The position numbers and the translations under genes were made by a program. From the NCBI GenBank assembly GCA_022315425.1, contig JAIUPT010000033.1:310001-374000 (forward strand): a DNA stretch of 64,000 nt, in the 5' to 3' direction. The stretch is from Pseudevernia furfuracea (Eukaryota > Ascomycota > Lecanoromycetes > Lecanorales > Parmeliaceae). Below are positions 56,153-64,000 of this stretch, piece after piece. Each line of letters begins with the position of its first letter. Position 1 is the stretch's first letter. Below the pieces are notes generated by a model. The model was not told the DNA's origin and did not search any database. It saw nothing but the letters and a program-made list of their open reading frames with translations.

Positions 56153-58088
56153 TCAAACAGCTCCCTCAACCTTCCACTTCTTAACCGCTGCGTCCCCGCC
56201 CACACTCACCACCTCGTTCTCACCAGCCCATCTCACGCCATTGACGCCTTCCTTGTGGGCCTGCGAGACACTAATGCGCTGGCCCGGCTTCTTCACACTC
56301 CACACGAAGATCTCCGTGTCCAGCCCTCCACTGACCGCTCTCTCGCCTTTCCCGTCCCAGTCGATACTCATGACTCTCCCCGTGTGCGCGGACCATCTCG
56401 TGATGACCGGTTCCGGGTTATTGGGCTCGTATACGATGATTTTGCCTGATGCGAATCCGACGGCTAGGTACTGGTTTGAGGCTGGGGAGAAGGCGAAGGC
56501 TGTGGCTTGCGAGGGGTGTGGTATCGATTTGAGGTGATTGAGGTCTAGGTCGTACATATGCTGTTGGGAATCATCGCCGCCGACGGCGATGTGATTTTTG
56601 CCTGATGCGAGGACGGTGGGAGCGTAATTCGTTGGGACGTGTTTTATAACTGAGTTGTCCTTTTGGGAGAGGAGGAAAAGACCTTTGTGTGTCGCTATTA
56701 CCGTATTGGAGGGTGTCAAGGCAACGCCGCGCGGTTGACCGTCTGTTTTGGTTGAGGTGCCGGTGAAGGTTCTTGCGGACACATCGATGGAGCGCAGGGT
56801 ATCATCCCAGCCTACACTGTAAATACCGGAGTTCGAAGTGGCAAGGCCTGAGACATAGTTCTTGTGGGCATCGCCATCAATAGTCTCGCCATCTCCCGTC
56901 CCATCATAAGCACAGATGCGGCCGTCGCTACTGCCAGTGAAGAACGTCGGGTTCGAGCTGTGTTCCTTGTCGGCTGTGATAGCTGTGATGTTTTTCTGGT
57001 GTCCCTGAACTGACCGCACGGTTCCTGATTTTCCCTCTTGAAGGTAGTTCAGATCACCAGAGAGCCCCAGACTTATGATCAAACCATCCGACCTGCCAGC
57101 AGGCCATACAACCCCAACCTGATGGTCCGGTATGCTGACCTTGCCTTCCTCACCCAGCCGCCAACTCTGTACCACTTTCCCGGCTTCCGCGTCCCATATC
57201 TTCACAGTCTGGTCCGCACTGCTCGTAACGAACTTCTTCGAGTCCCTCGCCCAAGACACAGCGAAGATGCTACCCGTATGTTCTCCCTCGCCGATCTGCC
57301 CCTTCGCCTCCCCCGTCTTCCCATCATACAGCCAAATCCTCTTATCAGCCCCCACACTCACCAACGTCCCCCCATCCGGACTAAAACCCACCCCGTAAAC
57401 GTACCTCTGATGCTTCCTCAGACTCGTGTTGAACTTGAACGGCGCCCCGTGATAAAACACCAAACTAGCATCATCGCTCCCCGTCGCCGCCCTCAGCGGT
57501 CTCTGCTGCCTCACACCCACGCTATTGATCTGGCTACTATGCCCACTGATCTCCCCCACCGTATTCCCACTATCGGCCGTGATGCAGTGTCCGAACTTCT
57601 CCTTGCCGTCGCCGACGGCGATGATGCGCTGGCTGTCCCCGTCCCAGGCTAGATCATTGATGCGGCCGCTGATGATGGGGTATTCGCCCTTGGTGGCGCC
57701 CTCGCCGACGCAGTCCCAGACGCGGACGGTGCCGGAGATGTCGCCGCTGGCGACGTAGTAGCCGGAGGGGGAGAAGCGGGCGACGGTTGTGGTGGTGGTG
57801 TGGGAGGTGTATTGGGTTGATTGGGAGGGGTGGTCGATGGAGCGGAGGAAAATGGATTTGCTGTTCTGTAGTATGGGGAAAGGGTTTATCAATCGGTGTA
57901 GTGCACGTCGGGGGCGGGGGGCATACAGCATAGGCTATTCGTTCGCCTTTGGGATCTGAGGAGAGTTGGGTCGGTTGACCGCGATTGGTCGAGGGGGATG
58001 GGCCCCATATTTTCTCTGGTGGTTGTCAGGTGGGAAACGAGGCAAATTTGGGGACAGGTTTGGGTAATTTACCGGCTTTGATTGACAT
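56153..58088 (-). CDS. aip1: actin-interacting protein 1 (AIP1/WDR1), WD40
   Basis: Exons 58088-58073, 58015-57927 and 57865-56153 give 605 residues, the normal AIP1 length. Introns 58072-58016 (GTAAAT, branch CTGAC, CCAG) and 57926-57866 (GTATGC...TACAG). The assembled N-terminus MSIKAEKIWGPSPSTNRGQP, then TQLSSDPKGERIAYA, then NSKSIFLRSID, is the expected AIP1 start, supporting the two short 5' exons. The body contains about 14 WD-type blades (GTVRVWD, ADQTVKIWD, GADKRIWLYDG, LDTEIFVWSV) forming two beta-propellers. AIP1 cooperates with cofilin to disassemble actin filaments at cortical patches in the cytoplasm. Confidence 0.93.
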
Positions 58089-58421
58089 CTTTTGGTATGT
58101 TACCGTGACATTGACATGTTGTTGGTGAAAAGATTGTTTACATTAGACATGTTCTAGGGTTTGGATTCTCGCTTGAAGAACGTTATTCTAAATGTCACAC
58201 AGTCGAGTTTACATTCGATCTCGGTTCTATCCCCAATAACTTATAGAATTATGCCGAACGACGGTCTATTACTATATTATAAAGAATGCTGCTATCCCCA
58301 GGATAGTATGCGTAGACGGAGCGTCGTCCCCACGGAGCCCATGATCCTAACGCCGTTCGCCCTATGCATGACCTCCGCATGTCCCAGGGTATCGTAGCCA
58401 AAAAGCCAACAGAACAGGTCT
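58089..58421. other. intergenic, AIP1 promoter
   Basis: 333 bp between AIP1 start and the stop of the coiled-coil gene, both minus. Nothing recognised. Confidence 0.45.
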
Positions 58422-60332
58422 TTAAGGATTGTTCTCGCCCAGCATACCTATTTTCTGCGTATTCATCCAGGTCGGCATCCAACTGCCCCTATTGGCCTTC
58501 TTTCTGGCCGCTACAGCAGCCGCATCTTCTTCTTGCTTCGGATTCTCCTGCACCAATCTCAACGGTCTCAAGCGACTTTGCGTCATGACAGCCCCAGTGT
58601 AATTGTTGGTCCCACTGTTAGCGTTGTTGCGGGGTGGACTACCATCCACGCCACCACTCTGATCGCTGAATGTGCTATTCGAACTGCTTCCCGCATTGTT
58701 GCCTTCGCGAGAAGCTCGGCTTGCACTGCCAGATGGCACGCGAGACGTGGTGCCTGAACTAGCAGCGAGCTGAGGGGAGAAAAAGGATGTCCGAGTAGCG
58801 GGAATCACGCCAGGCGAGATTCCAGGGCTGAGCATAGGCCCAGCTGAGCCTGTAGATGGTGGGCCACGGTACATTTGGTTGACTAGAGGAGCGGCGTTGG
58901 GCATTTCAGACTGAGAACGCATATGCATGCTCGTTCGATTGGATTGGGACCGATCGAGCGGTAAGGTAGGTGCTTTGGTAGAATCTTCATTTGGTGTTGC
59001 TGCAGGAGAAGTAGCTGTCTGGCTGATGGGGCGAGGGCGTTTGGCTGATCCAGCGATGACTGATGTCGCTCTTTGCAAGAAACTAGGAGCAGGTTCGTCG
59101 TCTTTGGCAGGTGGAGGTGGTGGTAGCTCCTTGTCGGTGTTTGCAATCTGGGGTCGGGGTGCACCGGACATGAGGTCAGGTGTTTTGTCAAGAATGTTCT
59201 CGAACTCTTTGTGTGAGAGCAGACGGCCGATGATAGTCTCGATGTACTTGGCCAAAGCCTTGTTCTGATCTTTGAGTGATTTCACTTCCGTTTCTAGTCG
59301 TCGGCAGTCGTCCGACTTTTCATCGGTGGACTCGATTTCTTCAGAGCCCAGCTCTTCAGCTAGAGAGCCTAGTCCGGAAGATTGTTGCATTGCTTCCGTC
59401 TTGCCGAAGTCCCCATTCAATGTCTTCTCGCTCAGAAGCAGCTGGAAACTCTCATTGTCCTCCATGAGACGGGCGTTAGCGATACGAGTTTCTAAGAGTA
59501 GCTTCTCCAGTTCGTGAACGCGCCCTCCTCCACCAGTGTCCAGTTCCATGATCTTGATCTGGGCTTCGGCTAGCTCCAGACGCAGTGACTTGATGACCTG
59601 ATCCTTCTGCATTACCTGCTTGGAAGTATCTTGCTTGGAAAGATCCTTAGAATCTCTGCCCGAAGTTGCAGCGGGTGGAGCAAATTGATCGCTTTCACGA
59701 ATTCTGGGTGTTCCAGTTCTGGAATCTTCACTATTGTTTCGCGTTTCCCGTTGTGCCAAACTTTCTTTCAGCCGCTGATTGGCGGATATCAGTTCGTCTT
59801 CTCTCGCCTTCTGCTCGATCTTGTCCTTCAACATGGATGTCCGCTCTGTCTCATACAGATCTTGCATTTCCCGTTTCTGGCGAGCAGACTGTGCCCGATC
59901 ACTTTCAAGCTCCTCAATGTCCCTACTGCTCTGATGTAACCGGTCTTCAAGCTGGCCTTGCTCTTGCTGACTTTCATCCAACCGTGCCTGCATTAAATTC
60001 AATTGACGTTGATATTCTTCGGATGCTGTTTCGGCCTTCTGTACCCGACTCCTAAGCTCGTCCATTAGTGAGACATGCTCCGCCCTTGCATCATCCTCGC
60101 TCGCATCATCTGAGGCCGTAGTGTTCATACTCAAGAAGCTCGTTTGAGGAGAAGATCGGGCATTACCGCTTCGCCCAGGCCTTGATAATCCGCCGCGTAA
60201 AGAAGGTGATCTACCCAGACCGTTGATGCTTGTAGAAGACTTGGATGGTGAGGATCGGGAAGTTGGGTTGGCTGACGGCCTCGTATTTGTGCCATTATTT
60301 GGAGGCGCGGTCTTCTTGTTAGGAGCTGACAT
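58422..60332 (-). CDS. coiled-coil protein of unknown function
   Basis: 636 residues from ATG at 60332 (the open frame extends further but without ATG). Residues 1-85 are Ser/Pro/Asn-rich; 85-200 and 235-370 are strong coiled coils with heptads (MDELRSRVQKAETASEEYQR, QLEDRLHQSSRDIEELESDR); around 360-385 is a compact conserved block (LKDQNKALAKYIETIIGRLL, SHKEFENIL); the C-terminus is disordered and ends RGSWMPTWMNTQKIG. No enzyme motif or membrane span. Fungal homologues are often labelled only by resemblance to myosin-like or M-protein coiled coils. A structural or scaffold role is likely. It is divergent from the ribosomal eL30 gene with 388 bp between starts. Confidence 0.78.
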   Translation of the reverse strand: MSAPNKKTAPPNNGTNTRPSANPTSRSSPSKSSTSINGLGRSPSLRGGLSRPGRSGNARSSPQTSFLSMNTTASDDASEDDARAEHVSLMDELRSRVQKAETASEEYQRQLNLMQARLDESQQEQGQLEDRLHQSSRDIEELESDRAQSARQKREMQDLYETERTSMLKDKIEQKAREDELISANQRLKESLAQRETRNNSEDSRTGTPRIRESDQFAPPAATSGRDSKDLSKQDTSKQVMQKDQVIKSLRLELAEAQIKIMELDTGGGGRVHELEKLLLETRIANARLMEDNESFQLLLSEKTLNGDFGKTEAMQQSSGLGSLAEELGSEEIESTDEKSDDCRRLETEVKSLKDQNKALAKYIETIIGRLLSHKEFENILDKTPDLMSGAPRPQIANTDKELPPPPPAKDDEPAPSFLQRATSVIAGSAKRPRPISQTATSPAATPNEDSTKAPTLPLDRSQSNRTSMHMRSQSEMPNAAPLVNQMYRGPPSTGSAGPMLSPGISPGVIPATRTSFFSPQLAASSGTTSRVPSGSASRASREGNNAGSSSNSTFSDQSGGVDGSPPRNNANSGTNNYTGAVMTQSRLRPLRLVQENPKQEEDAAAVAARKKANRGSWMPTWMNTQKIGMLGENNP

Positions 60333-60720
60333 GCTTTGGAAGCCACAAATTACTCCAACAGCCCGCAAAACTCTATGTTTGACAGCATTCCCGACCTGTC
60401 AGTCTACCACCTGTCTAGGTTGTAGAGACCAGCCGTCTAGACTGTGGTGATGGTTAAGAAGGTCTCACAGAGACCGGTGCAATACCTTCAACGCTCGTTG
60501 CTTTGTTTGATGTGGACTTTCTAACGAAGCAATAATCGTCGACCATTAGAGATACTCGAATGTAGGTCTGGTTCAGGGTCCGCTTTTTCTTGGCATTCTT
60601 GGCACGCTAAACCATCCCACACAAACAATTTGGCCGCACCAAAGTTCCACGATTTGGACAACTCAAGGACCGGAGCGCATTCAACCCCATCTCCACAACA
60701 AAGGACGAGAAAGCGCAACG
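60333..60720. promoter_or_regulatory. bidirectional promoter, coiled-coil gene / eL30
   Basis: 388 bp between ATGs on opposite strands, so both promoters lie here. No ribosomal-protein box can be named with certainty. Confidence 0.5.
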
Positions 60721-61482
60721 ATGGCACCAGCAGCAACGAAAAAATCGAAGAAGACGGCGGAGTCGATCAACTCACGTTTGGCGCTCGTCATGAAGAGCGG
60801 GAAAGGTTCGTTACTTCACGTTCATGAGCTCTGCATCACCCAGCTTCTTCAACGACTCAATGACTGACACCACCTTCTACATAGTAACCTTGGGATACAA
60901 GAGCACTCTGAAGACTCTTCGATCCGGAAAAGCCAAGCTGGTCATCATTGCCGGCAACACCCCTCCTCTGCGTACGTATTTTCGGAGCCCATTTTCCTCT
61001 TTGGAACCAATTTTAAGCCTTGAAATATTTCTTGCGAGTGTCTACTTTGTAGGCATGTTTCAAGACTCGATATCCCCCGTCTAATAGGCAATACTGACTG
61101 AACCTGTAATCCAGGCAAATCTGAGTTGGAATATTATTCCATGCTGGCGAAGACCAACGTGTAAGGCATCCTTGCAAAAATCAGATTGGGCGCGTATCGC
61201 TGACAGTCTTTACAGGCATCACTTTGCAGGAAACAACGTAAGCCATCCTGCCCATCCATCTACGATGCCTTTGTCATACCCCTTTCAGTCCAACGACAAG
61301 ACCCTGGTCTTCAGGACTCGCCCAACGAAGGAGTCTTGATGAAGACTTTGGAGGGTACAAATACATACTGATTTTTACCGCAGATCGAGTTAGGTACGGC
61401 ATGTGGGAAGCTCTACAGATGTTCTACGATGGCTGTGCTGGACGCTGGTGACTCGGATATCTTGACTGGCGCTACAGCATAG
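60721..61482 (+). CDS. rpl30: 60S ribosomal protein eL30 (L30e family)
   Basis: Five exons: 60721-60805, 60885-60971, 61115-61160, 61216-61237 and 61384-61482, giving 112 residues, with introns of 79, 143, 55 and 146 nt. The sequence starts MAPAATKKSKKTAESINSRL and continues VTLGYKSTLKTLRSGKAKLV, IIAGNTPPLRKSELEYYSML, VHHFAGNN and IELGTACGKLYRC, which is the canonical eL30 fold. It binds 28S rRNA in the large subunit and, in yeast, its own pre-mRNA to block splicing. The many introns relative to length are typical of fungal ribosomal genes. The 22-nt exon 4 is unusually small but required by the protein. Confidence 0.95.
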
Positions 61483-62495
61483 ACGTAAGAGCGTTTACCG
61501 TAGCTTGAAAATGAAGTGAAGGTCACCGTGCAGTGGCCATGATTCTGTGCCTACAAACAATTCTGTGCCGAGTGCTCCTTGTGACTGTGAATCATATATT
61601 CATGTGTGATGGAAAAGATGTATTCATTTATGTGCCTGTGTGCGGCGCCAAGCCGCGCTAAGCCTAATTGGGTGGAGTGCCCAGAGAATGTCTTGGCGTA
61701 CCGTGACAAGAAGATAATATATAACGAGAAAGCTCGTTTTTTAAGTCGTGAAAGACATATAATAGCGAAAAAATGATGAATTGGCTACAGAAGATATATA
61801 TTCTACTATATACGAAATATTAGTTCTACGCAATACATTTGTACCGAGTTGTCATACAATTTTAGTGGCAAGTAGGCATTTTGTCATTTTGATTTTGCCC
61901 CGGATTTATCGGATTTTAGGGGTGGTGCATTCCCCAGGAAGTTGCATCCTGGTAATCGTCACGTTGTTAAGTTGATTTAGTATTTGTAATAGGTTCGATT
62001 CCTAATAACGGCGCTGATACAATAATGTTGCGGTGCTTTCCTTTTTCTGGCAGTGTCAATACCTCGAGTTGTCGTAGTTTTCTCGGAGGTTCAGAGTTCG
62101 ATTCTCGGTCTGGTCTGGCTTAAGTGCAACAGCATTGCGTTTCAGTGATTGATCTCGCGGGGGCTCACACTCGTTGTGTGGGTCGCGTTGTTGAGTTGGT
62201 TTAGTAGGTGTAATAGGTTCGATTTCCTATTGGCGCTGGTACAATGGTGTTGCGGTGCTTTCCTTTTTCTGTAGACACGAGTATTTTAATCACGGCTAAT
62301 GAAGCAGCTGAGGAGACCCACCCCGCTCTGGGGTAATCCTAGACACGCGGTCAGCCTTCTCTGTGTCACTTTCATATTCATTGTACAAATGAACTTGGAT
62401 CTTCAGAAATTTTCAGAATATACGCCCAGGTCGCTTGACCAGTTAATTCCAAATTGTTCAGGATGCCGCCGCCTACGAGTAGGCTCATTGATTCG
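61483..62495. other. 1-kb intergenic region with repeat copies
   Basis: Contains the two tRNA-like direct repeats described separately and no gene. Confidence 0.5.
61962..62271. repeat. dispersed direct repeat with tRNA B-box-like motif
   Basis: Two copies of about 87 bp, 61962-62048 and 62186-62271, share GTTGTT(A/G)AGTTG and TTGCGGTGCTTTCCTTTTTC. Each contains AGGTTCGATT(T)CC, close to the tRNA B box (GGTTCGANTCC), preceded by an A-box-like TTAGTA segment; a third GTTCGATTCTC lies at 62095. These are features of tRNA-derived SINEs. Copy 1 is the more A/T-shifted. Confidence 0.6.
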
Positions 62496-63440
62496 ATGCC
62501 CATCGTCTCTCCGCGGCCCGTAGAGATGCAAGTGCTGGCCTTTGGCATGTCACGGACAGGGACCATGTGTTTGTGACAACCCCTATACGACGTGAATGTT
62601 GCTGAGCGTTTTTAGCCATGCAGACAGCGCTTCAGCAGCTAGGCTACAAGTCATATCATATGGTTGAGGCAGGACATAGGCGAACTTTTGAATACTGGTT
62701 CGAGGCTTTGAGAGCCAAGTATCTTGGCGATGCCCAACCGTACCAGCGAGCGGAGTTTGATAAGCTACTTGGAAACTACAGCGTGAGAGACCCACAACGA
62801 CTGCTTCCTAGCATATATGAAATCGAATTGACCAGACTAGGCCATTACTGATATTCCCTGCATCATGTTTGTCGACGAATTGCTAGCCGCCTATCCTAAC
62901 GCCAAAGTTGTGCTTACGGAGCGTGACACGGAAAGTTGGTTAGTGTCTATGAACAACACCTTCTACGAGGTTCTTAGCTGGAAATCGTTCTACTACCTTT
63001 CACCTTTAGGACCAGTATGAGACATTCCATATTCCTTGACGACACATCGACTGACATTTCGATTACAGAAGAGTATTGCTGCGTACTGGAAAGTTATGAA
63101 CCTTATCATGAGCATCTGGACACGCGGTGATATGCAGAATCGTCACAAGCTCAGACAATATTATCTCGACCACTACGCCCACATACGTCAGGTGGTGCCA
63201 AAGGATAAGATACTAGAATTCAAACCTAAGGACGGATTTGAAAAGCTTTGCAGGTTTCTAGATAAGCCTGTACCGGAAAAAGGGGAATATCCACACATCA
63301 ATCAACCAGACAACATCATCAAGCTGCATACGGGTCTATGGTGGTATCTGCTGGGGCATGCATTGCTGAAAATTGGGAAGTACTCTGTACCTTTCGTGGT
63401 GGCAGCTTACTCCATATGGTACTATTGGTCCAGGACATAA
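62496..63440 (+). CDS. P-loop sulfotransferase-like protein
   Basis: Exons 62496-62568, 62616-62782, 62841-63014 and 63069-63440 give 261 residues; introns are 47, 58 and 54 nt. The first splice builds LAFGMSRTGTMSMQTALQ, the 5'-phosphosulfate-binding loop of the Sulfotransfer_4 family, followed by LGYKSYHMVEAG. The second gives DKLLGNYSAITDIPCIMFVD; exon 3 holds ELLAAYPNAKVVLTERDTES, the 3'-phosphate region. The C-terminus has a hydrophobic segment (YSVPFVVAAYSIWYYW) that may anchor it to a membrane. Many fungal members are annotated vaguely and their substrates are unknown. Start choice: the ATG at 62496; a second in-frame ATG 30 nt later is also possible. Confidence 0.85.
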
Positions 63441-63940
63441 GACAAAGTTGTGATCAGCGTCGGGGGGGAAGCTTAGTGGGCAAACGAAGTCGTTACTTAA
63501 AGGCTTTGTGTCATAGGAATGGTAGCGTGTACTTAGATAGTATGATCAGAGCCACGATCAAAAAACGTGCAAGGAAGAACCTTCCAACCATGCGAGCTTC
63601 ATGTCGGTCACGCATTGTCACGTACCCCAGGGGCTCATACTTAGAAAGTAGAAAGTCCTCGCGCCACTTCGAGCAGAATTACTCATCAGGTCACTCTTTG
63701 CGTTCTGACAGGCGATGGTTTCGCAGGAGGCCTTCGAACAAAGCAGGTTTATAGGGCTAGGGCAAGTCTCGTAAGCGGTTTAGTGGCAAATTCGCTGCTT
63801 GGAAATCAACCGAAGGACCGAAAAGCGAAGCGAATTATGACTCCAGATTGCACAACGTCTTTAACAATATATTAACAACTCCCCCCTTAACCATACAGAC
63901 TGTTCGCAAGAAGTGCAGTATCTTCTAGAAAGTTGACGAG
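63441..63940. promoter_or_regulatory. intergenic; promoter of uL16 gene
   Basis: 500 bp between the sulfotransferase stop and the uL16 ATG, both +. AT-rich, with a pyrimidine stretch (AACTCCCCCCTTAACC) near 63877. Overlapping frames here have no features. Confidence 0.5.
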
Positions 63941-64000
63941 ATGGCACGTCGTCCAGCAAGATGTTATCGCTACTGCAAGAACAAGGTAAGTGCAGTCTTT
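63941..64000 (+). CDS. rpl10: 60S ribosomal protein uL16 (RPL10), first exon, cut by window edge
   Basis: Exon 63941-63985 encodes MARRPARCYRYCKNK, the invariant start of uL16/L10, immediately followed by a GTAAGT donor at 63986. The rest lies beyond the window. uL16 completes the 60S P-site/corridor and is loaded late in cytoplasmic maturation. Confidence 0.93.
   Translation, partial: MARRPARCYRYCKNKVSAVF

Overview
This is a 64 kb window of a filamentous ascomycete (Pezizomycotina) nuclear genome. The support is short 45-80 nt introns with CTRAY-type branch sites, the fungal domain families present (NACHT-ankyrin STAND proteins, HeLo-like/DUF7580, PXA-PX sorting nexin, Wee1, AIP1), and moderate GC interrupted by AT-rich, RIP-looking relics. 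I cannot fix the class or species from sequence alone. Gene models below were joined by hand from reading frames and splice sites, so exon edges are proposals.

Layout. 0-6.3 kb: 3' part of a CorA-like transporter gene, then a divergent pair, a HeLo-like/DUF7580 protein (-) and a Ser/Thr protein kinase (+). 6.3-10.8 kb: gene-poor, with a small three-exon gene, frame-broken relics and an 18-residue repeat ORF. 10.8-15.7 kb: housekeeping block (PXA-PX-nexin C protein, RING-like/ankyrin protein, hot-dog thioesterase). 15.7-18.5 kb: an orphan fragment of NLR-type TPR repeats and a poly-Q gene. 18.5-24.6 kb: the most remarkable gene, a single reading unit encoding NACHT - ankyrin repeats - 'DQGWS' module - GH18 chitinase-like domain (about 1968 aa, two ordinary introns). 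25.1-26.8 kb: a divergent uncharacterised membrane protein. 27-32.5 kb: two inverted paralogues of a BTB-like protein with tandem CCHC zinc knuckles, one frame-broken and one intact with a tandem exon+intron duplication. 33.6-39.7 kb: DDHD lipase and a mitochondrial PPR protein (CIA84-like). 41.5-47 kb: a decayed secreted subtilisin-like gene with an intact piggyBac transposase ORF lying between two related pieces of its 5' end. 48-51 kb: ankyrin relic, simple repeats, and an inverted-repeat (MITE-like) element. 51.6-64 kb: conserved housekeeping genes (Wee1, AIP1, coiled-coil protein, ribosomal eL30), a sulfotransferase-like gene, and the first exon of ribosomal uL16 (RPL10) at the right edge.

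How the genes relate. The window alternates stable housekeeping blocks with accessory islands rich in components typical of fungal allorecognition and innate-immunity repertoires: STAND NTPase, HeLo-like protein, orphan kinase, and TPR and ankyrin relics. The NACHT-ANK-GH18 protein has no visible signal peptide. If it is a cytosolic sensor, the GH18 module could act as an integrated carbohydrate-binding or decoy domain; that is inference. Two tandem duplications in the promoter of the HeLo-like/kinase pair, the duplicated exon in the BTB-like gene, variable minisatellites in coding sequence, and the transposase all point to rapid turnover in these islands.
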